DNA of 64,000 nt from Diabrotica undecimpunctata (lineage: Eukaryota; Arthropoda; Insecta; Coleoptera; Chrysomelidae): contig NC_092806.1 in NCBI RefSeq assembly GCF_040954645.1, forward strand, positions 162,932,328 through 162,996,327, given 5' to 3'. Shown piece after piece: positions 35,166 to 46,485 of this stretch. The translations under genes and the position numbers were made by a program. The notes beneath the pieces were generated by a model. The model had not been told where the DNA came from, did not search any database, and worked only from the letters and a program-made list of their open reading frames with translations. Position 1 is the first letter of the stretch. Every line of letters begins with the position of its first letter.

Positions 35166-35231
35166 CGCTTGCGCATCCGCTTATACGTATTTCGGCCTAA
35201 TAGGCCTCATCAGAACGGCTTTCGCAATCGC
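35166..35231 (-). ncRNA. Type I hammerhead ribozyme
   Basis: On the minus strand the complete catalytic core is present: CTGATGA (35213..35207), stem II GGCC-TATTA-GGCC, GAAA (35193..35190), then a very short stem III (A-U and U-A pairs closing loop ACGT) and the cleavage triplet ATA with cleavage after 35182. Stem I pairs CCGTT (35218..35214) with AGCGG (35181..35177), has an internal loop (AAAG / ATG), then pairs TTGCG with CGCAA and, past one mismatch, GCG with CGC. The internal loop is placed where natural type I hammerheads make tertiary contacts. Such ribozymes process RNAs of retrotransposons and satellite-like repeats. No core position deviates from consensus, so activity is plausible. 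Confidence 0.9.
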
Positions 35232-35469
35232 TCGTGTTAACCTTTTAAATGCCAACGTTTCCATTTTGGGAACACGATAAAAAATATGTTGGATTTTAAA
35301 GTGATTGAAATATTTAGAAATATTTTAATAAATATGCTTTCTGTATTTCCCATTCTTGCTTTATTTTAGCTGAGATGTTTTCTTTATTTACAGGTTTCAT
35401 CTAAAACCCGCGTCATATAAAATAAATATTTACAAAAAACACCTTTATGTACCTTTCAGTATTCATTGT

Positions 35470-36350
35470 TCATAAAATGGGAACGTTGGCAGCAGCGATA
35501 CACTGTTATTCAAAGTTCTCTACAGAGTGCCCACGCACAATTGTAACAGCTTGGATTAGTCGCCACAAACTTGTTTGAAGAAAACACGTGGTGTTTATAA
35601 AAATGTTGAGTTTTAGTTACGTTTCAGTAGAGAAGTTAATATTTTTTTGGATCCAAAAAGTTTTTATGGCAAGTTGGCGGCAGTAAAAAAATGTATAAGT
35701 ACCTACTTAGATATATATTTATACACTTAGATCATATCTATAAAAGGCACAGATTTCGGAAAAGTGCACTAAACGACGTACAAGCTTTAAGATCTGCAGA
35801 ACCAGTGGATATTATGAACGATCAGGTGTTTGATATTCCTTATGTAGACCAGACGAAGTAACTGGTGAAGTAGAAACTCATGATTATGAATCTTCCGAGA
35901 TAGAAAATATATCGGCTTAAAGTACATGGAAAAAGAGGAAGGTTGGAGTTCAAGTTCAAGCTTCCACGCCACCAAGAGTAGGCGACGAACAATTAGGCAA
36001 TGACTACTGCAGAAGATATGCATATTAAGATATACGATTTGATAGAATAAATCATATTTCAAGAAGTACATAATAACAAAGATGTACTGTACAGTACCTA
36101 TGCCAAAGAAACACACGTTTAGAATGATATAAAAAGTGTGAACATAAAAATTTTTGTTATGGTAAATATTATAAAGCTTGCTAACCAAATTGAAAATGTT
36201 TATTTTGTAACCTCAGGTTTATAGTTTTAAATTAAATTTTTTGAGTTTTGTTATTATGTATGGAATATAATATGTTTTTACTGCAATGACATTACTTTGT
36301 TATATAGTTGTGACCTATATATTATGCCAATGTTCCTATTTGGGAACATG
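35470..36350 (+). mobile_element. Possible non-autonomous piggyBac-like element
   Basis: A motif like ATGGGAACGTTGGCA occurs facing inward at 35475..35492 (plus) and, slightly changed, at 36327..36345 (minus). A third copy lies at 35258..35281 (minus). Between the two, the plus strand holds a broken acidic then basic frame (about 35790..35990: RSAEPVDIMNDQVFDIPYV, then STWKKRKVGVQVQ) reminiscent of the N-terminus of piggyBac transposases. No TTAA duplication was found, so the boundaries are tentative. Confidence 0.35.
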
Positions 36351-37020
36351 TTTTTCTCTCAAAACACCGTATTAATTTTTGTTTTTCGCAAAATAAAATG
36401 ATAAAATATACCCCAATAACAAGTTTTTTTGAGGATATTTGTGATTCTTTACAATTTTTAATGATTCATCGTCAATTAATTTTTTATTATTACTGTTGCT
36501 TCTCTACTAGTGTTTTTATGGTATTATAACATAAATGATGTTTTTTTATTTATGCTTTTTTCGTCGATAGGCACATTCCAATCGATAGATTAAAAAGTGT
36601 AAATAGGAGTAAATAATTCCAGTGATTTGTTCATTTCTCAAAATTTCATTAATGATCTATGCAATTAAATAAAACAATAAAAAAATCGATAAATACACCA
36701 GGAACTAACTCTCACTTTTAATAGAAGAGCAAGAAACATTATGCTTAAAAAAAAAGAAATAATTTCCTAGAGAAAAACAAATTTTCAAATAGTATTCCAA
36801 GCAAATCTTTTATATTTCGAGTAATTCTATTTAACAATTTCCTTTAACAATTTCCTTTAACAAATTAAACCATTTCCTTTATTTACAATCTATTACTATT
36901 TACAATTTAATTAAACAATTAACTACTATTCGTCATTATTGGTATTCTAATCTAATTTTGTGTTTTTCATAATTGCGAAAAATTGACAATTAATTTACAA
37001 ATAAAAAAACGATAAAACGA
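36351..37020. other. Intronic sequence, no gene
   Basis: AT-rich. A short tandem of TTTAACAATTTCC units lies at about 36832..36880. No other structure. Confidence 0.5.
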
Positions 37021-37025
37021 CTCAC

Positions 37026-37128
37026 CTTTTTGGACTTTTTAAAGTCAACCCGGCTACGCTGTTGCTCACGTATTCCTGCAAGGAATTCAGAAAACTCATG
37101 GTGTTGTTTCTGATGAAAATTCCAAAAC
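37026..37128 (-). CDS. Host gene first coding exon (starts MSFLNSLQEY)
   Basis: The exon begins at 37128 after the acceptor TTTTGTTTGCAG, has a 29-nt leader, then ATG at 37099 in a favourable context (AACACCATG). It encodes 24 codons, MSFLNSLQEYVSNSVAGLTL plus KSPK, and leaves AG before the donor GTGAGT at 37025. The acceptor upstream of the ATG implies at least one more, non-coding, exon to the right. The leftover AG joined to the A opening exon 2 gives an Arg codon and runs straight into the open frame there. This is the only host gene I can support in the window; its promoter was not found. Confidence 0.78.
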
Positions 37129-37726
37129 CTGCAAACAAAATTGAATTTGTCAAACTATGCAGATAATTTCGGACTTATGTTATATAACGTTAAAATCCGT
37201 AGCATTAAAATTAGAAAAAAAATATGATGTTACGAGATATATTTTACAAAATATATGTATATAGTTTGTTTATATAGTTGTTTTTAAATTAAGAACAAAT
37301 AGTTTATTATTGACTTATAATACAAACATAGAGTAAAACATTTTTGATAGTTGGGATTACGATAAAATAGTAAGATTAGAACTATAGTTTATTTTTATGA
37401 ACGAGAGAGTAATTACCATAATTTTAACTGGTAGCTCCGACCACTCCATGGGCGTGCTCAAGATTAATTGAAAAATTACTTTGAATAATTGTAAAAAATA
37501 AATGAATTATTTCAGTGTTATAAAGTGTTATGTGTATGTAAACAAAAGTGACCTCTTTTATCACACACTATATTAGAACTGACTGGCCTACATTAAAAAG
37601 GGTTTTAAAAAATTCACATTTTTTTTAATTTTTAAAAATTACAAAAGAGAAAAAGAGTTTTTAAAACCGTCTAAGGTATGTTAAATAGATGAATAAAAAT
37701 ATTAATATAAAACTTACAGCTACTTG
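37129..37726. other. No gene seen between host exon and transposase
   Basis: AT-rich. I looked for the terminal inverted repeat of the transposase that starts at 37727 and could not define it. Confidence 0.45.
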
Positions 37727-39094
37727 TTACAAATCCAAATCAGATTCAGAAGATGAACTTTCAGAACCAAGATTTATAATAACTGGCTCGATCATTTTAT
37801 CAGTAATATTGTTCAGCTTCCACATTTTTTTCTCTTCTTTAATAGTGTGATTTACTGCCTTTTCCCAGTTTTCAGGTTTTACATTATTTACGGCCTCCAA
37901 AAACAACTGTTTAACATCATGAATTTTAAAAGTGGTATTTTTTCTTGAAACTTCACTCTTTATCTGTGCCCATACCAGTTCAATCGGGTTTAATTCACAA
38001 TGATATGGTGGGGATCTAAGTACTGTCATTCCACGATTTTTGACAATTTCATCAATTTCGTATTTTTTAAATTTTTCTTTATGAAGGGCACACAACGAAT
38101 AAAGTTCCTTTCTTATAGATCCGGGATGGTACGTAATATTTTTTGAACTCAGCCAATTCTGCAAGTCTTTTTTTAACCACTTGGTTGTGGGCAGTCCTTC
38201 TATAAGTCTGGAGTGATAACTTGCATTATCCATTACTATTACACAGTTCTTAGGAAGAAGATCTATCATTTGTTCGAACCATTCTTGAAAGACATCAGCG
38301 TTCATGTCTTCATGGTAGTCACCGGTACGAGTTGATTCAAAAGTTAATAAACCACCTTCAACAAAACCGTCTGAACTGCCAATGTGTATTATTATCAGCC
38401 TGCGTCCCTTTCCTGATGGTGGGTTTAAACCAGTAGATAAGTTATTTACAAAAGCGTGCCTTTGACTTGTAACAGTTTCATCCTGCCAAAATTTATTTGG
38501 TGTATGACCCTCGTTGATCCATGTTTCATCAAGATAAAATATTTTTCTTTTTTGGTTTCTCATTTCCTTTATGGTTCTTAGAAAATGTCTTCTCCATATG
38601 ACAATATCGCTTCTTTCTAATAAAATAGACTTTCTGGGATTCTTTTTCCAGCGGAAGCCTATTTCTTTTAAAAGTTTCCATAACGTACTTCGACTCATTT
38701 CTGGGTAATCCTTATCATCTCAAACTGAGACAAGAACTTTATCCAATGTTGGAAATTCTTGTCTAAAGAAGAATTCATGCACTTTCCGTCGAAGTCCTTC
38801 TTTAAAATGATATTCTATTTGAAATTTTGGTTTCCCTGGAGCATTACGTGGCATTTGAAAAGTACCACATTTCTCTTCTTTAATAACTCTGTAAATCGTA
38901 GATTTCCCAACACCAAGTGTACTGCTAACTAACTCAACGGTCTCATCAACACTTTCACATAAAAGTTTGTCTGTAAATGATTTAAAACAATTAAATATTA
39001 ATGTTTTTTCATTAACTGTTAGAGGACCAATTTTTCGGCGTTTACACGGCACTTCCAAATTTTCCATAACACTAGTATACACAATAAACTGCAC
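37727..39094 (-). pseudogene. IS630/Tc1/mariner transposase with DD82E spacing, one stop codon
   Basis: Two frames in the same phase, 39094..38720 and 38698..37727, are separated by a single TGA (38722..38720). Together they span about 455 codons, a full-length enzyme. The N-terminal part holds a helix-turn-helix (LGVGKSTIYRVIKEE). The catalytic domain of the second piece has FYLDETWINEGH (Asp57), VIVMDNASYH (Asp157) and CELNPIELVW (Glu240). The second Asp and the Glu are 82 residues apart, far more than the 34 usual in Tc1/mariner. From memory this matches the group called Sailor. An Asp/Ser-rich acidic tail ends the protein. The single stop suggests recent loss, or a read-through or sequencing issue. 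The enzyme would cut and paste at TA sites. Confidence 0.9.
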
Positions 39095-40685
39095 CTTGCA
39101 ACTGAAGTACCTACTTTTAGTGAACTGTTAAGAATTTTGAATACGCCACTTGGACCTTCCTATATACAAAATGGAAAAACCCACTATCACATTTTCTGTG
39201 GAATAAGTTTAGAAGGTAATTATCTAGTCAATTACTGTCGTAGATTCCTGGAATTAAAGAATTAAATGTTTGATTGTTGAAACCCTTACTTCGTGGAATG
39301 CACTCATTTCAGATAAAATAAAACGTTTTATTTTATCTAAAGAATTAAACTTTATTTTGCAAATAGGTAGGTACTTATTAAACTTTTATTGGATATATAT
39401 AACCAATAAAATAAACATCTTACATTTCTTGCAAATTCATTAGTACCTGTTAACCTCCATCACTCCGACACTGGCAACCTTATTTAGGGATTAGTACTCA
39501 TCACAACTATTGTATTCTATTCTGCTTCAACCTTTATACCTGGTGGTCATACTCAATTTAAAAATGTTTTCCTATATACTTCTGTAAACTTGTTGACAAA
39601 TATCTGTTTTTCATTGAGTCACCCGTATCAACAGTTTAGGGATTTGCATACATAATTTATTGTTTTATTACTCTCTCATACATAAAAATACACTATAATT
39701 AAGTACAAGAAAAAAACTATCTAACATTCTTGTTAAAGTCTTAACACACCATCAAAATTCTTTATTCTTTCCGTTACAATTATTAATTAAAATACGAAAA
39801 ACACGCTTCTATATCATGCTTGCACTAAAATTTCTTGTCTTAATTTAAAAACTAGCGAAAAAGCTTTCATTTCTACCACACTTGATCATAAAATGTTTCT
39901 TCCTCGTATCTAAACTGCTTGCAAATTTATTAAAAAATAGGTAATAATATTTATCAAGAAGTAAGTTAGTTTACTGTATTCGGAATTCTTAGAAGGGTAA
40001 TAAATATTTAAGTTTAATTGTTTTATATTATGCATTTTCTTCGTCAATATATGGTAAAACTGGCATATTTCTGTAATTATAACCCACTGTATGAAAATAC
40101 GTTAAAATTTGTTAAATACGTTAAAACCGGTGGGATTGACGATTCTTTGCTTTTTCCTATAAATTATTGGTTTGGGGCGGCATTTGACTAATTCTGTTCT
40201 CGAGTTTCATGTAAGACATACATCCTGGCACTTTAGCATTTATATAATCGCATTGCAACTCGGACACTTGTCTCGCTAACATCACAGTGTAATTTCAATC
40301 ATTTTGCAATTTGTTCGCGTACTACATAAAATTATCTTCGTATATAAAAGAAAAGTAAGAACATAATTTATCTTAGTTAAATACGGTTTGTAACAAAGTA
40401 TTTTTGTAATAGTGCAACATAAAATAACGTGCTTTTAAACTCATCAAACATTTCTTAAAGCAACAAATAGACTTACTCTTCAAATTGGCAGCTTCCCATG
40501 TCTACTAATCTAAACTCTAGTTTATCTGAGCAGAAAATCCGATCAAATTTCTCTATAAATGCCGTTTACATCAAAAGAATTATCACATACTGTACTGTTG
40601 CAAAAATTCAGCTGCAGTTCCAAATAACATTTTCTTTATCTTTATTAAAAATCTTTCAAGGTCTAGTCTAGCCAAACTGCTTTAA
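39095..40685. other. No gene seen; perfect 28-bp palindrome inside
   Basis: AT-rich. A perfect palindrome of 28 bp sits at 39311..39338, described under findings. No coding homology. Confidence 0.5.
39311..39338. repeat. Perfect 28-bp palindrome
   Basis: AGATAAAATAAAAC is followed immediately by its exact reverse complement. It lies between direct copies of TAAAGAATTAAA (39255..39266 and 39338..39349). Confidence 0.85.
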
Positions 40686-40689
40686 ATTT

Positions 40690-42435
40690 ACAATTTAATA
40701 TGGATCAAAATTTCCAAATTTGTGGCAAAAAATCCATAATTATTCCTGTTAAAAAACATGGCAAACCTTCAACTGATCCAAATTCCTACAGACAAATTTC
40801 TCTCACATGTACAATGTGCAAACTTATGCAGAAAATGATCAAAAAAAGACTCCTGTGGTTCCTAGAAAAATATAAAATAATAAATTCAGCACAATCAGGT
40901 TTTAGATCATATCGAAGTACAGCAGACAATCTAGCAATTCTCCAACCATCAATCATTAACGCCTTTCAGTGCAAACAAGACCTAATAGCTGTTTCGTTTG
41001 ATATCAAAAAAGCATTCGATACTCTGTATAGGCCTCTTATTATAGCTAAACTAAAGTACAGTATATCTGGAAATATATCTTTATTTATTAATAAATTTTT
41101 AACAAATAGAACCTTTAACGTAAGAGAAAATGACAAAATCTCTAGGATTTTCAAACAAACTGATGGTGTTCCCCAAGGGTCGGTATTAAGCCCTACACTC
41201 TTTATACTTGTTTTAAACGATATATGTAAAAAAAATTGAGCTTCCAATCAATTTTGCACTCTATGCAGATGATTTAATATTTTTCTGCCGAGACAAAGAT
41301 ACTGTTGCCACTTGAAAACTGCTTCAGAATTCTACTGACAAATTGCTTAAATGGACTTCAGTACATGGATTTACCTTTATTGTTGAAAAGTCAAAAATCT
41401 TTAAGTTTTCTCGCAGAACAGCCAGTATTACAAATCCTAAAATTATCATAAATGGTACTTGTCTACCTGCAATAAAGAGTATATGGATTTTAGGACTCAC
41501 ATTCGACAGTATACTTAACATATTAAAAACTTTGTCTAATCATCATTGGGGTGCAGATGAAGACTCCTTGCTTTAGATTTATAGATCTCTTATTCGTTCT
41601 AAAATAGACTACTTCAGTTTGATTTATATGTCAGCTATCCAATCAGATTTAAAATTTCTTAATTCTGTAAGGCAAATCTTTCAAGAATTAAATGCTAAAT
41701 TGTATACACGGATGCTTCTAAGAGTCCTATAGCTGTTGAATGTGCTGTAACTTCAAACGCAGATTTAATCATATCTTGTAATTTTCCGCTCTTCTGCTGC
41801 ATACGTACTGCTAAATTATTCTCTATCCTCCAAGCTACAAACTTAATATCACTAGAATATAAAAGCAATATTATGTACAGACCCTTTAGTATATCTATTC
41901 TCTCAAAAAGTATGTTCACTGGAATAAAATCCCTTCCAAGCTTCGTGATATCCATCCCAGCGTTAAAAAGTTTGAGTTTCCTTCCATGGCACGAAAAAAC
42001 AAAATCTTAATTCGCCGACTTAAATCAGCCATACAAGACTAACTCATAAACATTTAATGATTTCCAAGATCCACCTACATGTACACACTATGGTAATATT
42101 CTATGTGTTAAACATATTGTCATATACTGTCCCTATTTCAACAACAATAAAAAAAGAATCTTTTAGTCGAAACCTACAAAATATTCTCAGCTCGCAAATC
42201 AATTCCAAAACCTTATTAATTTCCTCTATGAAACCAGACTTTATCAAGAAATTTAGAAGAAGAAACGTAGTTTATAATTTGATAATTAATAATTTAACGC
42301 ATATTTTTAAAGTATTTAATGTATTTCTTTATCGATTGTAATGTTACTGTATATTCTTGTAATGTAATGTAATAAAGTTATATTTTGTCAGTGACCTACG
42401 CTGTCAAGACACGTAAAGCTAAATAAAAAAAAACA
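40690..42435 (+). pseudogene. I-type LINE: RT and RNase H, 5'-truncated
   Basis: The RT domain is open for 179 codons (40700..41239): KSIIIPVKKHGKPSTDPNSY, RQISLTCTM, AQSGFRSYRSTADNL, FDIKKAFDTLYR and VPQGSVLSPTLFI. One frameshift near 41240 leads to ALYADDLIF with the catalytic aspartates intact (about 41260..41290). Further on come WILGLTFDS, HHWGADEDSLL and RSLIRSKIDY, then an RNase H start with KLYTDASKSPIAVE (41698). The element ends with an A-rich tail near 42420..42433. Order RT then RNase H places it in the I superfamily. Endonuclease and ORF1 are missing. It is one of the better-kept LINEs here, with roughly four disabling changes. Confidence 0.9.
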
Positions 42436-42439
42436 TTTC

Positions 42440-43270
42440 TTATTACCACTTTAAATTAAAAATTGTTTCGACAACGGATTATTTAATCCAAGTCGTCATA
42501 CTAATCCAGTTCCAACGTCTGGTTCTCTACTTATATTGTAGAAAGGAAACAGTTCACAACAACTGTTGTGGTTGTAATTTTTTTTTTCCTAATTTTTGCA
42601 GAAAATATGGTGTGCTCTTTATCATTTGTGTTTGTTTTGAAATCATTAGCCTTTTTACTAATATACTTCTAGAACACACAAAACACCTAAAAATAATAAG
42701 AACAAACTAGACATCCACAATATACTGCAAACTAAAACAAAACTGAATATTTGTTCTATTTGTAAAAATTGTGGACTTTGAAATTATTCTTTTAGATGCT
42801 AGTGAGGAATTTATTATAAAATTATAAAAAAAATGTAAAGTTATGGGACGTCCCTAGTTCTTAGTCTTATCTCTGGAATGAAGAAAAAAATCAACATAAT
42901 AACATCACAAGAAGCTTTATAGTTACAACAATATCATATTAACTCTTCATTTTTATTTTTCCATGTGTATCTCAACTTATAAAGATTGACCGGTTCAATT
43001 TGGGTATTGACCCGGAAAAGTTTTTGTTCCAATGAATCTCGGTGTTTAACAATCGTTTCCTAATTAGCGATTCTCGGTTGGTTCATATCCGCGCTTCCTT
43101 GAATTCTCCTCCCATCACAATAATTTACCTGAGTAGGATCGTTTTTAAGTGAACACCGTCAAATTAAACGCCTGGATGCATTTAATGATTTTACTTTGGA
43201 AAACTGTCGTAGAAATCTCTGAGTTGTCTAAATATAAATGTTTCATTGCATTTTTTGTTGAACTATCAAT
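42440..43270. other. No gene seen
   Basis: No coding homology. Slightly less AT-rich between 42960 and 43180, without a frame worth reporting. Confidence 0.45.
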
Positions 43271-43274
43271 TGTT

Positions 43275-43570
43275 ATGAGAAAACTGGGTATATCCAAGTC
43301 GTAAACGGGAAATAATTATTTGCTTTCGTCTGGATACCTCGGGTGGTTTTATGGTCCAATCTTATTGTTTATCTCCTAAAGCTTTGATGGTGTGAATTTC
43401 CATTTATTTTTCCAGTTCTTGAACAGATACTTTATGAAGTAGCTTTTTAGATCCATACAGATTGGGGTAATATTGTTGTCGTTTACAGCTGCTTTAGTAT
43501 TTTTGTTTGCTGCTTCGACCCAGAGAAACTTGAGGCTTGTATCTTTAGTATGCAATTTATTTACTTCTTT
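43275..43570 (-). pseudogene. I-type LINE, RNase H downstream fragment
   Basis: Read right to left: LKFLWVEAANKNTKAAVNDN, then LFKNWKNKWKF, and after a shift KPPEVSRRKQIIISRLRLGY followed by TQFSH. This is the region just after the RNase H active site, leading to the C-terminal zinc knuckle. The GNExAD box has decayed. Confidence 0.7.
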
Positions 43571-43574
43571 CTTT

Positions 43575-45090
43575 TTTAGTAAAGCTTTAAGATTACATTT
43601 TACAACTCGAACTCACGCAGAGTGAAATTATTATTTATAGTAATATTAGGCATCAGGCGTGTTAGGCCTTAATTATTATAACATAATAATCATTTACATT
43701 TTACAAACATAATAATTATTGTACAAAAAAAAGGATTTTAGCAATAGGTTATTATATTTATTACTGTTAAAGTTTAACATTAATCAATATTGTAAAGTAC
43801 ATGCTCCATACAATTTTCGGCATTTTTGAAAGTTAAAAATTAATTGTTAAAGAATCTTAAGATGTGGTAAACTGAAAAGTAAATCTATTTTTTAAGATTT
43901 ATTAAATAGATTTGGCGCTAATCTTTGAGGTCATAAGTTTCTCAGGATAGCGACGAAAAGATGTCAGGTGAAAAATAACCATTTTTAAGAAATAACAAAT
44001 GTTTATACAAAAAATTTTCACGAATATTCTTTAACAAGAATACAAGAATGGAAAAATTTATATTTCCAACACTTGAATGTCTTTTTCAATACTTGGCAGC
44101 AAAGCTAGTAATACATTCACAAAAGATAACCACAGGGGGAAAATGCAACCATTTTATGTAATTAATACTAGAATTTAATGCTTGACAGTTCAGAAAAACA
44201 GGTAAACAGTTTACTTCAAGGCAAAATAATTGTTTGATATGTATGTCATTATAAAATGTCATATATTTACCTTATTAATTTTATATTTTAGGTAATCTGA
44301 TCTTTTCTAAAGATTATCTTGAATAAGTACTTCTTAATTAACTTAATTCTTAATTTCTAAAATTGTTCTTGTTTAGAACTTTATTAAAACCATTTACAGA
44401 TTTGCTTATGTCAGGAAAAAATTGTTTTCGAATTAAAAAAAAATATTTAAAATTTCTTGAAAACATCCTTTCAAGAGTAAAACAATTTTTAAAACCAAAC
44501 TTCGTTTTCACGGTATCTAGAACTTACTGGCAGAAAAACTTTTTTTGTTCTCTCTAATCTAATTATTGTTCAAAACTTTTTTTATTAACCTAATAAGTTT
44601 TGAGGCGGACAACAGCTATTAAATTAGGTACACGAAAACGATTCGGAAAGAACAAGGATGTTCTTTCATTTGGGATTATTTTATTAAAGATATCGGAAAT
44701 GTCGGAAACATGGACATTTTGGGAACAATCTAATTATTAAAGCTTCCATGTTGGTATATTGCCACAGTCATATTTAAAAATCGAGTGCAGTTTTGGGTTG
44801 AAAAGTATAAGAACATGATTTATATCATATCATAGTCAGTGATATTAGAAGTGTTACTTCTCAGAAAGAACTTAACTTTTTAACAACAAAATAACTATAT
44901 TTAAAGCATGATATGATACAGTATCAATATTTGATCTGTTACACTTTTTGTAAAAATGAAGTTTTATCTTTAATTTTTTTTTATGAAGACTGGCTAGTCC
45001 AGAAATTTTAAATTATCCCTCATTTTAATTGTAAGAATTTAGTGTAAGAAAATTTCTTGAGTTCGAAGACATCCAAATTTTTGACCCTCA
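43575..45090. other. No gene seen
   Basis: AT-rich 1.5 kb. Open frames are low-complexity. No repeat ends recognised. Confidence 0.45.
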
Positions 45091-45094
45091 TGTT

Positions 45095-45700
45095 AGCGAT
45101 TTAGCTAACAGCCGACGGAGGTAGCATTGTTGCCTATAGAGATATGGGTTTGCCGTATCGCGAAATTGGCCGTCGTCTTATATGTAGGGCAATAACGGTT
45201 ATGCGTGTGTGGACAAATGAAGGTAGAGAAACACGAGCAACTGATCAACCGAGGCGTAACACATAGCTTCAAGATAGGCGATTTAGACTACTGGCTTTGC
45301 GTGACCGTTTTGCTACTAAGCACTAAATCGCTAACCAATGATTTGTAGTAGAAGGTAGACCTGTTAGTATGCGTACATATACCGTCGCATTCGAGCCTTT
45401 GTTTTGGGCTGGTTTCATTCCGCCCACAACTAATGCTTCCTTTGACTGCCAACCACTGACATCAACGTTTGAATTGGCGCAAAGAACTGCAGCATTAGGC
45501 ATAGTGTAACATTCAATGATGAATCGTGATTTTTTTAGAAATGCATGATGGTCGAGAATGCCACCGTAGATAATGGCGAGCTATCGGGGAGGCATGTACA
45601 CAGCACAGTTAAAGTAATGATTTTGGGGGCTATTGCTTCTGGTGGTAGCCGATCACTAATTTTATTTTTATTATAACACGATTTTTCTATCAAATAAATA
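45095..45700 (+). pseudogene. Tc1-like transposase remnant
   Basis: The first part encodes an HTH: AYRDMGLPYREIGRRLICR (about 45130..45190), then RVWTNEGRETRATDQPR. A middle part has lost its frame (RPVSMRTYTVAF). Near the end a degraded catalytic box MMNRDFF (cf. SDESRF, about 45517) and MILGAIASGGRS (cf. VWGAI..GRS, about 45615..45655) are visible across frames. Frameshifts and stops are frequent. The C-terminal Asp/Glu boxes are missing. The class is secure from the GR-rich HTH plus the WGAI box. Confidence 0.72.
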
Positions 45701-45788
45701 TTTGTTTTAATTCTCACGAAGGGGCGTGTTTATAATACAAATTTTTGGATGAAATACAAATAAATAATCCGCATAAAAAGAGACCTTG

Positions 45789-45791
<3 letters not shown>

Positions 45792-45853
<62 letters not shown>
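45792..45853. repeat. (TA)n microsatellite, about 62 bp
   Basis: Uninterrupted TA repeats. The tyrosine/isoleucine frame it produces is not a gene. Confidence 0.98.
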
Positions 45854-45854
<1 letters not shown>

Positions 45855-45954
45855 CAGTGAAAATTCGCAGCGGTGTGGAAACAATATTGCGAAATAATAT
45901 TCTCTAGCAACTAGCCAGACCAGATAGTAATAAAGAGAAAAGAATGAAATAAGC

Positions 45955-46485
45955 TACGAAAAAAAACACGAATACTGAAATCAGAAATTGAGGCAGCAAC
46001 AGAAAAGCTAAAATTCAGAAAATCAGTAGGGGAAAATAAAATACAGTTGAGCACTTAAAGAAATGGAAGAGGTAGGGATTGAAGTAACACAGAATCTGCA
46101 ACAAACTCTGGAATACCGGAAAGTGGCTAAATATGTATATATTTCCATTATATTCAATATATACAGTAAACACATTAGGCGTCAACTTTTTAAAGAACAA
46201 CAAGGTAAAATAATAATAATAAGAAGAAAAATCAAAAACCTAAGATATGGCATGATTATATTGGCGTTTCTGCAGAAGAACTGAAACAATGTATGAATAA
46301 ATTGGACACGATGAGTACGGAATATGGTCTAAAAATATGATAGAAACAAGCAAACAGAGATAAGAAATTTAGCACGGTACGAAGTGGTCAGATAATATAA
46401 TTAGGCTCCATCATCACTAACAGATAGAGTATGGCGTGCATGCATCTTACTATAGATAAATACATGATCAATTTAATCAGAGACC
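45955..46485 (+). pseudogene. LINE RT scrap
   Basis: SEIEAATEKLKFRKSVGENK and KEMEEVGIEVTQNLQQTLEY (about 45979..46110) resemble the entry to a LINE RT domain. LDTMSTEYGLKI and a LGSIIT box (about 46295..46420) resemble the post-catalytic part. The block between, including the YADD box, is deleted. Confidence 0.5.

Larger units (their letters stand above)
28941..37025 (-). other. Intron of the host gene (8,085 bp)
   Basis: Inferred from the matching phase of exon 1 (2 nt left over) and exon 2 (1 nt taken). The intron begins GTGAGT at 37025 and ends TTTCAG at 28941. It is filled with transposon debris: piggyBac at 29140, Tc1 and LINE scraps at 32100..34325, a hammerhead ribozyme on the transcribed strand at 35231..35166 and piggyBac-like ends at 35470..36350. 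Confidence 0.7.

Noticed and set aside
36832..36880. Short tandem TTTAACAATTTCC units as a CRISPR-like or satellite array
   Set aside because: Only two to three imperfect units without spacers; simple replication slippage explains it.
45792..45853. Tyr/Ile-repeat coding frames over TA microsatellites (also 59399..59514)
   Set aside because: They are translations of (TA)n and have no independent coding signal.
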